Shown: positions 1-5,662 of the stretch, piece by piece
Layout: every line of letters starts with the position of its first letter
Numbering within the stretch: the first letter of the stretch is position 1
Source of the DNA: Caldilineaceae bacterium
Lineage (GTDB): Bacteria > Chloroflexota > Anaerolineae > Caldilineales > Caldilineaceae
Direction: 5' to 3'
DNA length: 7,500 nt
NCBI GenBank assembly: GCA_015494005.1
Contig: WGCB01000575.1
Location: 1-7,500, forward strand
Translations under genes and position numbers: made by a program
Notes under the pieces: model-generated
Told to the model about the DNA's origin: nothing
The model's database searches: none
The model's input: only the letters and a program-made list of their open reading frames with translations

Positions 1-1
1 C

Positions 2-322
2 TTCCTTTTCAGCTACTTGGGACGGGTGGCGGACCTGGTCCAGGCGCGGGGGGAGCTGGCCCAGTGGCAAGGCTACATCGGCCAGGCCGAGGAGCGACAG
101 GCTCAGTTGCGGGAGGAGTTGCAACAGGTCCAGAGCAAGAGCTACACCGAGGAGGTGGCCCGGAACGAGCTGCACATGGCCGCTCCGGGCGAGGAGGCCA
201 TCATCGTGCTCCCGGACGACTCGGAAGTGGCCGTGTCCCAGGCCCAGGCCGCGGAGCAGGAGCCCGATCCGGAGACGTTCAACCCCTTCCGTTGGTCCTG
301 GTGGCTCTCGCTCTTCCGTTGA
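2..322 (+). CDS. Septum formation initiator (FtsB/DivIC) family protein, 5' end missing
   Basis: The reading frame is open from the left edge, so the start codon and most of the membrane anchor lie outside the window; 106 residues are visible. FtsB/DivIC proteins are small bitopic proteins of the division complex, with a short cytoplasmic tail, one membrane helix and an extracytoplasmic coiled coil that pairs with FtsL. What is seen fits: the end of a hydrophobic helix (FLFSYLG), then about 40 residues rich in Q, E, L and A that should form a coiled coil (AQWQGYIGQAEERQAQLREE), then the family's post-coil motif (ARNELHMAAPGEEAIIVL), where most members have ARxxLGMVxPGE. A 40-residue acidic, Q/P-rich linker leads to a W-rich tail (FRWSWWLSLFR). 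TTG at 17 could be read as a start, but it would remove the membrane helix and has no ribosome site, so continuation upstream is preferred. Family call is fairly secure; FtsB versus DivIC cannot be decided. Confidence 0.8.
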   Translation, partial: FLFSYLGRVADLVQARGELAQWQGYIGQAEERQAQLREELQQVQSKSYTEEVARNELHMAAPGEEAIIVLPDDSEVAVSQAQAAEQEPDPETFNPFRWSWWLSLFR

Positions 323-352
323 TGAGGCCATGTAGTTGAGGGCCGGGAAAAT

Positions 353-381
353 TTGACCGGACGGCCCCTCTGTGCTATGAT
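353..381 (+). promoter_or_regulatory. Sigma70-type promoter of the tRNA pair (extended -10)
   Basis: TTGACC at 353-358 and TATGAT at 376-381 are separated by exactly 17 bases. TG at 373-374, one base before the -10 box, makes it an extended -10. The expected start near 388 lies about 5 bases before the mature 5' end of the initiator tRNA. It is the best housekeeping promoter match in the window, as expected for a stable RNA gene. Confidence 0.85.
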
Positions 382-392
382 CCACACAGTGA

Positions 393-464
393 TGCGGGGT
401 GGAGCAGTGGCAGCTCGTCGGGCTCATAACCCGAAGGTCGCAGGTTCGAATCCTGCCCCCGCTA
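393..464 (+). tRNA. tRNA-fMet (initiator, anticodon CAT)
   Basis: A full cloverleaf folds: acceptor strands 393-399 and 457-463, D stem GAGC/GCTC (402-405/413-416), anticodon stem TCGGG/CCCGA (418-422/430-434) with loop CTCATAA and anticodon CAT at 425-427, T stem GCAGG/CCTGC (440-444/452-456) with loop TTCGAAT, discriminator A464. Three features mark it as the initiator: three consecutive G:C pairs at the base of the anticodon stem, the A11:U24 pair in the D stem, and no Watson-Crick pair at 1:72. Here that position is T393/T463 (U/U), not the usual C/A. ACC follows the acceptor stem (464-466) but the next base is T, so the terminal CCA is not fully encoded and must be added by the CCA enzyme. 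The D loop is short (7 bases, AGTGGCA). Confidence 0.96.
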
Positions 465-527
465 CCTACAGAGCCGCCGGTCAGAGCACGATCGGCGGCT
501 TCCATATGACAAGCGTTGTCTCATCGC

Positions 528-601
<74 letters not shown>

Positions 602-612
602 CTGCAGACACG

Positions 613-649
613 AAAGCCATCCGGGCAATCCCGGGTGGCTTTTTCTTTT
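613..649 (+). terminator. Rho-independent terminator after the tRNA pair
   Basis: AAAGCCATCCGGG at 613-625 pairs with CCCGGGTGGCTTT at 630-642 around a CAAT loop, giving a 13-bp stem with a single T-G wobble. The run TTTTTCTTTT at 640-649 follows on the plus strand. It lies 12 bases after the second tRNA and so ends the tRNA transcript. On the minus strand the hairpin is followed only by TTTC, so it would be at best a weak terminator for the DUF1361 gene that ends at 694. Confidence 0.9.
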
Positions 650-693
650 GTGCTTGTGCGAGGGTTTCCGGTTCGGTTGCCCTGTTTTCCAGA

Positions 694-1428
694 TCAGGCG
701 CTGGCCTTCCTCTTCCAGGAGCGGACAGGGGCAGCCTGGCCAGAGGGGCCCCACTGCACGGAGGTGAAGAGGACCAGGAAAACGTAGGCCACGATGAGGA
801 AGGCCGCGTAGAGGACGCTCACCCCCAGGGTGCGGGGATGGGAGAAGGGATCGACGGCCCGTTCCAGGAGCTGGCGGACCAGGTCCCAGGGGCTGGTGAG
901 CAGATCCCAGCTGTTCCAGCGGCCGAAGCGCCCCAGGTAGATCCCCAGGCCGCTCAACCCCAGGCTGGTCAGGGCGATGATCCAGCCGGCCAGCCGGCCC
1001 AGGTGCTCTTCCACCCGGCGTTGGATCAGGTGCAGGGAGACGAAGCCCAGGATCAGGCCATTCCACGCGAAGGAGAAGATGAGCAGCAGATCGAACCAGA
1101 CCGGCACGCCCTGACGGCGGTCCAGGTGGAGGAAGTCGGTGACGATGTAGGGCGCGTTGGGGAAGAAGAGGAGCCAGAGCAGAAGCAGGCCCGCGAAAAG
1201 TGGCCAGCTCCGCCGCCGAGCCAGGTCCAGGCGCCAGGTGAGCAGAGCCAGGCAGAGGGGGATCCAGGCCAGGAAGAGGTTCCAGGCCAGGAAGTCGTAG
1301 GTGCTCTTGCCCACGTAGAGGATGCGCATGGCCAGCAAGGAGACGCTGAGGGCGGATGAAATGCCCAGCCAACCCAACAGGAGCAGACGGCTTCCATGGC
1401 GGTTCCAAAGTTCACGCATCGAGTTCAT
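694..1428 (-). CDS. DUF1361 domain-containing integral membrane protein
   Basis: 244 residues, function unknown. About six hydrophobic segments are visible (roughly residues 14-35, 45-64, 76-90, 110-133, 144-166 and 203-223), so it is a polytopic inner-membrane protein. The hallmark stretches of DUF1361 are present: YDFLAWNLFLAWIPL (44-58), FFPNAPYIVTDFLHL (88-102), WFDLLLIFSFAWNGL (111-125) and LGRFGRWNSWDL (165-176). The conserved polar residues in these loops (N91, D98, D113, N123, R167, N172, D175) suggest a specific binding or catalytic role, but none is established. The start is ATG at 1428 because GGAGG sits 5 bases upstream of it (1434-1438 on the plus strand). The frame stays open to 1665, but the extra 79 residues are low-complexity, overlap the promoter of the divergent gene, and lack an RBS. 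The C-terminus is basic (RSWKRKASA), which predicts a cytoplasmic end. It stands alone on its strand. Confidence 0.85.
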   Translation of the reverse strand: MNSMRELWNRHGSRLLLLGWLGISSALSVSLLAMRILYVGKSTYDFLAWNLFLAWIPLCLALLTWRLDLARRRSWPLFAGLLLLWLLFFPNAPYIVTDFLHLDRRQGVPVWFDLLLIFSFAWNGLILGFVSLHLIQRRVEEHLGRLAGWIIALTSLGLSGLGIYLGRFGRWNSWDLLTSPWDLVRQLLERAVDPFSHPRTLGVSVLYAAFLIVAYVFLVLFTSVQWGPSGQAAPVRSWKRKASA

Positions 1429-1475
1429 TGCTGCCTCCAGACTTCGCTTGCACTGCGGCACGAGGGATTCGAAAA

Positions 1476-1494
1476 CCGGAGCGGTTATCTCCGG
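1476..1494. repeat. Inverted repeat in the divergent intergenic region
   Basis: CCGGAG at 1476-1481 and CTCCGG at 1489-1494 form a perfect 6-bp inverted repeat around CGGTTAT. A second overlapping repeat, AACCG (1474-1478) and CGGTT (1482-1486), could form an alternative fold. It lies about 50 bases upstream of the DUF1361 start codon, inside the expected 5' leader or promoter of that gene. It could be an operator or a leader hairpin. In DNA this GC-rich a 6-bp palindrome can also arise by chance. The rest of 1429-1561 holds no promoter for the minus-strand gene that I can defend. Confidence 0.35.
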
Positions 1495-1561
1495 AGGGTA
1501 GCACAGGGCCCGCTCCTTTGCTGGACCCATTCCAGACGCCCGGGCGGCGTTTTCCGCCAGC

Positions 1562-1590
1562 TTGAAAGCCGCCCACTTCTCCGGTAAGAT
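1562..1590 (+). promoter_or_regulatory. Sigma70-type promoter of the yjbR-rpiB operon
   Basis: TTGAAA (1562-1567) and TAAGAT (1585-1590) are separated by 17 bases. Each box differs from consensus at one or two positions, which stands out in such GC-rich sequence. The predicted start near 1597 leaves a leader of about 45 bases before the ATG at 1642, which is preceded by AGGAGGA (1630-1636). Confidence 0.65.
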
Positions 1591-1641
1591 GGAGCCGCCC
1601 CCACAGGCACGACGCCCGCCACGCCATCCAGGAGGAAGCCC

Positions 1642-2022
1642 ATGGAGCTGGACCAACTGACCCACATCCTGCTCGGCAGGCCCGGGGCCGTGGAGGAACG
1701 CCCCTTCGGCCCGGACATCCTGGTCTACAAAGTGATGGGCAAGATGTTCGCCCTGGTAAGATGGACCGAGTCGCCCCTGCGCATCAACCTGAAATGCGAC
1801 CCAGACGAGGCCCTGCTCCTACGCCAGCTCTATCCCGGCGCGGTGATCCCGGGCTATCACATGAACAAGCGCCACTGGAACACCGTCATCCTGGACGGGC
1901 GGGTCCCGCACCAGGAGGTGGAGGCCATGATCGACGACTCCTACGCCCTGGTGGTGAAGGGCCTGCGCAAGGCGGACCGAGCCGCACTGGAACGATTGAG
2001 CCAATCCGGGAGGGAAGCATGA
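1642..2022 (+). CDS. MmcQ/YjbR family protein
   Basis: 126 residues, the usual length for this family, which has a CyaY-like alpha/beta fold. Members are often labelled DNA-binding, and no enzymatic activity is established. The characteristic blocks are visible: ERPFGPDILVYKVMGKMFAL (residues 19-38), the strand INLKCDPDEALLLRQLYPGA (48-67), then PGYHMNKRHWNTVILDG (70-86) and a C-terminal helix pair with DDSYALVVKGL (98-108). The HMNKRHWNTV segment is the family's most conserved part. The start is ATG at 1642, preceded by AGGAGGA about 5 bases upstream. Its stop overlaps the start of the next gene as ATGA, so the two are co-transcribed and probably translationally coupled. No cofactor site is visible. 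A physiological link with the isomerase is suggested by the coupling but unknown. Confidence 0.88.
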   Translation: MELDQLTHILLGRPGAVEERPFGPDILVYKVMGKMFALVRWTESPLRINLKCDPDEALLLRQLYPGAVIPGYHMNKRHWNTVILDGRVPHQEVEAMIDDSYALVVKGLRKADRAALERLSQSGREA

Positions 2023-2480
2023 AGATCGCCGTGAGCGCCGACGAGCGCCATCACATCGTGGACGTGATCCTGGCCGAGCTGGAGCAGCGGGGCCACCAGG
2101 TGACCTACTTCGGCCCGGAGCCGGGCGAGGAGAAGGACTGGCCGGATGTCACAGTCCAGGCCGTGCGCCAGGTGGTCCAGGGCCAGGCGGACGAGGCCAT
2201 CGTCATGTGCTGGACGGGCACCGGCGCCACCATCGCCGCCAACAAGGTGAAGGGCATCCGGGCCGCCCTCTGCCACGACGCCCAGACGGCCAAGGGCGCC
2301 CGCATCTGGAACCACGCCAACGTCCTGGCCCTGAGCATGCGGGCCACCTCCGAGGCCATCGCCAAGGAGATCCTGGACGCCTGGTTCGAGACGCCCTTCA
2401 GCACGGACGAGTGGAACCAGCGCCAGATGGCCCGCATCGCCCAGATCGAGGCCGAGGAGGGGACCAGGGTCAGCGGGTGA
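2019..2480 (+). CDS. RpiB/LacA/LacB family sugar-phosphate isomerase, divergent active site
   Basis: 153 residues, close to the family norm of about 150. RpiB interconverts ribose 5-phosphate and ribulose 5-phosphate in the pentose phosphate pathway, and LacA/LacB act on galactose 6-phosphate. The single Rossmann-like domain is recognisable: N-terminal strand MKIAVSAD (1-8), the phosphate/active-site loop [20 protein letters not shown] (64-83) and NVLALSMR (101-108). By comparison with E. coli RpiB (recalled, not aligned by program), the catalytic Cys is kept (C64), as are T66 and the GIRAA segment. The DH pair after strand 1 reads D8-E9, the CGTG loop reads CWTG, and the His that opens the sugar ring (in a QHND motif) is replaced by W97 in a WNH motif. 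Substrate may therefore differ from ribose phosphate. The start ATG at 2019 overlaps the previous stop (ATGA), and GGGAGGGAAGC lies just upstream. The 3' end overlaps the convergent moaB end by 11 bases. Confidence 0.88.
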   Translation: MKIAVSADERHHIVDVILAELEQRGHQVTYFGPEPGEEKDWPDVTVQAVRQVVQGQADEAIVMCWTGTGATIAANKVKGIRAALCHDAQTAKGARIWNHANVLALSMRATSEAIAKEILDAWFETPFSTDEWNQRQMARIAQIEAEEGTRVSG

Positions 2481-2976
2481 TCTCCCAGGCCAGGTGCTGG
2501 ATCTCCGGCAGGACCAGCCGGGTCATGGCCAGCTTCACCGCGTTGGTGGAGCCGGGCATGCTCACGATCACCGTGCCCCGGTAGACCCCAGCCGTGGCCC
2601 GGCTCATCATGGCCGCGGGGCCGATCTCCTGGTAGCTGAGCATGCGGAAGATCTCGCCGAAGCCGGGCAGGGTCTTCTCCAGGGCCCGGCTGATCACGTC
2701 GTAGGTGCGATCCCGGGCGCTGATGCCTGTGCCCCCGTTGAAGAGCACCAGCCGGGCCTCCCCGGCCACGAAATCCTCCAGCGCTTGAGCCACCTGCTCC
2801 GGCTCATCCTTGACGATCCGATAGCCCACAACCCGATGACCGGCCTCCTCCAGCAGCTGGCGGATGGTCTGGCCGCTGGTGTCGGTTTCCGGCGTGCGGG
2901 TGTCGCTCACCGTGACGATGGCCACGGGCACGCTGCCCTGGGATCGGGCCTGCTCGCGATGGTCTTTGGCTCCCAT
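2470..2976 (-). CDS. moaB: MoaB/Mog family molybdenum cofactor biosynthesis protein
   Basis: 168 residues, matching the length of E. coli MoaB (about 170). Family members bind molybdopterin; MogA-type and archaeal MoaB proteins adenylylate it with ATP before metal insertion, while the role of E. coli MoaB is less clear. Visible motifs in order: [14 protein letters not shown] (22-35), NGGTGIS (80-86), [16 protein letters not shown] (104-119), SRATAGV (125-131) and the molybdopterin-binding MPGSTNAV (140-147). The start is ATG at 2976 because AGGAG lies 5 bases upstream; the frame continues to 3126, but that extension translates the heptad repeat and has no homology character. The N-terminal 15 residues are polar and poorly conserved. 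No other cofactor gene is nearby, so it appears to be a solitary gene. It is on the same strand as the subtilase, 163 bases downstream of it. No terminator or clear promoter was seen in that gap, so read-through from the subtilase is possible. Confidence 0.9.
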   Translation of the reverse strand: MGAKDHREQARSQGSVPVAIVTVSDTRTPETDTSGQTIRQLLEEAGHRVVGYRIVKDEPEQVAQALEDFVAGEARLVLFNGGTGISARDRTYDVISRALEKTLPGFGEIFRMLSYQEIGPAAMMSRATAGVYRGTVIVSMPGSTNAVKLAMTRLVLPEIQHLAWEITR

Positions 2977-3093
2977 GGTTGCTCCTGAAGCGGTGATAAT
3001 GGGTTGATTGACCGGTTGTGGATGGGGCCAGGCGGGCCACGCTTCACCCAGCCCGTCCCGCTCCTTGTCTGCTTGGCTCCTCGTCTGCCGCCC

Positions 3094-3128
3094 GCCAACT
3101 GCCAACTCCCAACTTCCAACTGCCAACT
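3094..3128. repeat. Heptanucleotide tandem repeat (five units, consensus NCCAACT)
   Basis: Five consecutive 7-bp units occur without interruption: GCCAACT, GCCAACT, CCCAACT, TCCAACT, GCCAACT. Only the first base varies. On the minus strand they read AGTTGGN. The array begins 12 bases beyond the subtilase stop codon, in the 163-base gap before moaB. It is AT-richer than its surroundings. Short tandem heptamers of this kind are known from cyanobacterial and some other bacterial genomes, where they vary in copy number between strains. The remainder of 2977-3139 contains nothing else I can identify. Confidence 0.85.
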
Positions 3129-3139
3129 CCTGCCTCCCC

Positions 3140-5425
3140 TCACCGCAGGTCCGCCGCCTGGATCTCCAGCGACTGGCCAGAACGGGGCGGGCTGCCCAGC
3201 CGGGTGGTCCCGGTGAAACAGGCCAGCCGGGCCGAGAAGAGGCTGTCCCGGGCCTCCACGCCCACGGTCACTCGGTCCGGATCCCCGGGCACGTCCCGGT
3301 AGTTGAGGCCAATGGTTCCGTCCGGGCGCAGCACCACCTGGAAGGTGACCGCGTAGCCCGGCGTCACCCCGGAAGCTGTGGGCACCCCCTGGAATTCTAC
3401 CACAAAGGCGCCGGAAGCGGACCGGAACGTGGAGACCCGGCCTCCCAGGCTGGGATCCAAGTCCGCCCACCAGGCGTAGACGGCCTGATGGGGCCAGTTG
3501 GCGTCCAGGCAGCGGTTGGGCCCGTAGCCGTCCTCCGCCAGGGCAGGGAAGACGATGTAGCCGTTGGAGTAGATGCGCAGGGAGGTGTAGCTCTGGCCCC
3601 GCAGCGGAAAGGCGAAGGGCAGAGCGAGCCCGGTGCTGCTCTCGTCGGTGAGGAAGTGCACCTGGCGACCGCCGCTGTCTGGCTCCTCCCAGGTGAAGGG
3701 GGCGGCGTTGTGGGTGATCCAGGGCAGGTACTCCCGGCTCAGGGAATCGGCCACGGTGAGCTGCACCGGCACGTCCACCTGGATCTGGGAGCCGCTGCTC
3801 CGCTGGCCGGTGAGGCGCAGGGTGGCCGTCCACGTCCCAGGGGAGAGGCTGGCCGGGTCCACGTCCAGCTGGATCTGGGCTGGCTGCTCGTAGCGCACCG
3901 TCCCGCTGACCACGCCGCTGCCGTCCGCCGCCGGCAAGGAGAGCCAGGACGGGGACCCCACCAGGACCCCGCGCCAGCTCACCGGGTCGCTGCTGGGGTT
4001 GGCCAGAGCCAGGGTGGCGGAGAAACTGGCCTGGCCTTCCTCCACCAGCCAGCCCAGGGACGGGGGCGAGACGGTCAGGTCGCTGGGTGTGGCTCGACGC
4101 AGGGCGGCCAGCACATCCAGGCGGCCCTGGCCCACCTGCTCCGGCGGCTGGTTCACAGGCTGGGCCGTCTCCAGGAGGATGGCCCGCACCTCCGCCGCGG
4201 AGAGGCCCGGCTGCATGCCCCAGATCAAGGCCGCCGCGCCGCTCACCTGGGCCGCGGACATGCTGGTGCCCACCGCGGTGCAGTAGGTGCTCTGGGGATG
4301 GTAGACGTTGCCGCAGAAGGTGCCTCCGGCCCAGCTGCTCAGGATGGGATCCTCGCTCAGGCCGCCGGGCGCGGCCAGTTCCACCTCCGGGCCAAAATTG
4401 CTGTAGTAGGTGCGCTGGTCGAAGCGGTCCGTGGCCGCCACTGCCAGCACCCCGGGGTAGGCCGCCGGCCAAAAGACGGCGCCCTGGCCGAAGTTGCCTG
4501 TGGATCCCACCAGCAGCGCCCCTCGCCCCACCGCGTAGTTCACCGCCGACTCCAGCACCGTGCTGGGGGCGCGCACCTCCAGGCTCAGGTTGATGATCCG
4601 GTCCCCTGCGTCCGCGGCCTCTCGGATGGCCACGGCCAGGTTGGTCACGGTGCCGTTGTTCTGGCTGTCCAGGATCTTGCGCGGATCGATGAGCACCTGG
4701 GGCGCCAGACCGGCCACGCCCTGGCCGTTGTTCAGGGCCGCGGCGATGAGCCCGGCCACATGGGTGCCGTGGCCCGAGTCGTCCTGAGGCTGGGTGAAGG
4801 GGGCAAGGTAGTTCCAGCCATTGAGCAGCCGCCCCTGGAACTCCGGGTGCTGGAAGTCCACGCCGCTGTCCACCACCGCCACCCGGATGACGCCTCCCAG
4901 GCTCAGGGCCCAGGCCCGGCTGGCATTGATCCGCTGCATGTTCCACTGGCTGCTCTCGTAGAAGGGATCGTTGGGCGCCAGGGGCGTGGGCTCCTCCCAG
5001 CCCGCGGCGTGGACCCGCCAGTTGGGCTCCACGAAGGCCACGTTGGGCCACCGACGCAGCTCCTCCAGGATGGCCAGCTCCTGGCCCACGGGCACTCGCA
5101 GCCGCCGCCCGGCCAGGGGCTCCGCCGCCCCCCGCAGGTCCAGGGCCTCCAGGACCCGGCTCCCCAAGGGCTCCAGGAAGGCGTCCAGCTGGGCGTCCAC
5201 GGCCTGGGCGGAGGCGCTGGCCAGGGGGTCACCGGTCAGCCGCAGGCCCACCAGCAGCTCCCCAGGGACGAAATCCTGGGCGTCCGTTCCCGCCGGCCCG
5301 AGCCCCTGGGCATGGAGCGGTCCGCCCTGTCCCCCGTTCAGGGCCCAGGAGGCCAGGCCCGTCAGCGCCAGGAGCAACAGCCCAAGGAGCGCGGTGCGTC
5401 CGATAGATGGTGTGCGACTTGTCAT
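3140..5425 (-). CDS. Secreted S8 (subtilisin-like) serine peptidase with C-terminal beta-sandwich domains
   Basis: 761 residues. A signal peptide is clear: a basic start (R4, R10), hydrophobic core at 11-29 and a likely cleavage near HAQ (38-40). Residues 50-140 form a propeptide-like region starting [12 protein letters not shown] and ending in [10 protein letters not shown], typical of subtilase inhibitor domains. The catalytic domain (about 155-445) has Asp186 in VAVVDSGVD, His219 in GHGTHVAG, Ser388 in GTSMSAAQ and the oxyanion Asn311 in STGN, so it should be active. C371 and C382 lie close enough for a disulfide before the Ser. Residues 450-560 look like an Ig-type or BACON-like strand domain. 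Residues 595-761 resemble the nidogen-like/WD-repeat-free beta module in secreted proteins ([33 protein letters not shown]), with C639 and C736 as possible partners. The start ATG at 5425 follows AAAAGG by 7 bases. The frame continues far upstream, but antisense to the cyclase gene. Likely an exported degradative protease; substrate unknown. Confidence 0.92.
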   Translation of the reverse strand: MTSRTPSIGRTALLGLLLLALTGLASWALNGGQGGPLHAQGLGPAGTDAQDFVPGELLVGLRLTGDPLASASAQAVDAQLDAFLEPLGSRVLEALDLRGAAEPLAGRRLRVPVGQELAILEELRRWPNVAFVEPNWRVHAAGWEEPTPLAPNDPFYESSQWNMQRINASRAWALSLGGVIRVAVVDSGVDFQHPEFQGRLLNGWNYLAPFTQPQDDSGHGTHVAGLIAAALNNGQGVAGLAPQVLIDPRKILDSQNNGTVTNLAVAIREAADAGDRIINLSLEVRAPSTVLESAVNYAVGRGALLVGSTGNFGQGAVFWPAAYPGVLAVAATDRFDQRTYYSNFGPEVELAAPGGLSEDPILSSWAGGTFCGNVYHPQSTYCTAVGTSMSAAQVSGAAALIWGMQPGLSAAEVRAILLETAQPVNQPPEQVGQGRLDVLAALRRATPSDLTVSPPSLGWLVEEGQASFSATLALANPSSDPVSWRGVLVGSPSWLSLPAADGSGVVSGTVRYEQPAQIQLDVDPASLSPGTWTATLRLTGQRSSGSQIQVDVPVQLTVADSLSREYLPWITHNAAPFTWEEPDSGGRQVHFLTDESSTGLALPFAFPLRGQSYTSLRIYSNGYIVFPALAEDGYGPNRCLDANWPHQAVYAWWADLDPSLGGRVSTFRSASGAFVVEFQGVPTASGVTPGYAVTFQVVLRPDGTIGLNYRDVPGDPDRVTVGVEARDSLFSARLACFTGTTRLGSPPRSGQSLEIQAADLR

Positions 5426-5522
5426 CGATCTGCCTTTTGGTGTGTGTCCGGTCCCTGTCCATGATGCCACATTTTCCGCCCCTCTTCTGGACGAAACCAG
5501 GACATTCCCTGTTCCCTCCGCC

Positions 5523-5558
5523 CTACGCATGGCCCTGTGCATGGCTCTACGCAGACCA
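5523..5558. repeat. Three imperfect 12-bp tandem repeats between divergent genes
   Basis: Units CTACGCATGGCC, CTGTGCATGGCT and CTACGCAGACCA follow each other directly. Units 1 and 2 agree at 9 of 12 positions, and units 1 and 3 at 8 of 12. They lie about 100 bases upstream of the subtilase start and about 105 upstream of the cyclase promoter, in a 237-base region (5426-5662) that otherwise contains only the cyclase promoter. Spacing close to one helical turn suits cooperative regulator binding, but this is speculative. I found no convincing promoter for the subtilase here. Confidence 0.4.
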
Positions 5559-5627
5559 CCGGGGATCTGTTGCCACCTTGCCACGTTTCCGGCCTTCCGT
5601 CCGTGACCCGGCGTCCCATCTCCTCCC

Positions 5628-5656
5628 TTTACCCTTTTCCGGTTAGCTATTACAAT
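5628..5656 (+). promoter_or_regulatory. Promoter of the cyclase/ATPase gene, probably leaderless
   Basis: TTTACC (5628-5633) and TACAAT (5651-5656) are 17 bases apart. The usual start distance of about 7 bases after the -10 box places +1 at 5663, which is the A of the ATG chosen for the downstream gene. No Shine-Dalgarno sequence precedes that ATG, so the transcript is probably leaderless. Confidence 0.6.
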
Positions 5657-5662
5657 GCAGCC

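Noticed and set aside
1495..1523. Possible minus-strand promoter for DUF1361 (TGCTACCCT as an extended -10)
   Set aside because: There is no acceptable -35 box at 16-18 bases, and the -10 matches only three of six positions.
1429..1665. N-terminal extension of the DUF1361 frame to 1665
   Set aside because: The strong GGAGG site points to ATG 1428, and the extension overlaps the promoter and start of the divergent yjbR gene.
2977..3126. N-terminal extension of the moaB frame
   Set aside because: It translates the heptad repeat into [12 protein letters not shown] sequence; ATG 2976 has an AGGAG site and gives the normal family length.
3008..5464. Plus-strand 818-residue frame opposite the subtilase
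   Set aside because: It has compositionally biased sequence with no domain, and is antisense to an intact S8 peptidase with all catalytic residues.
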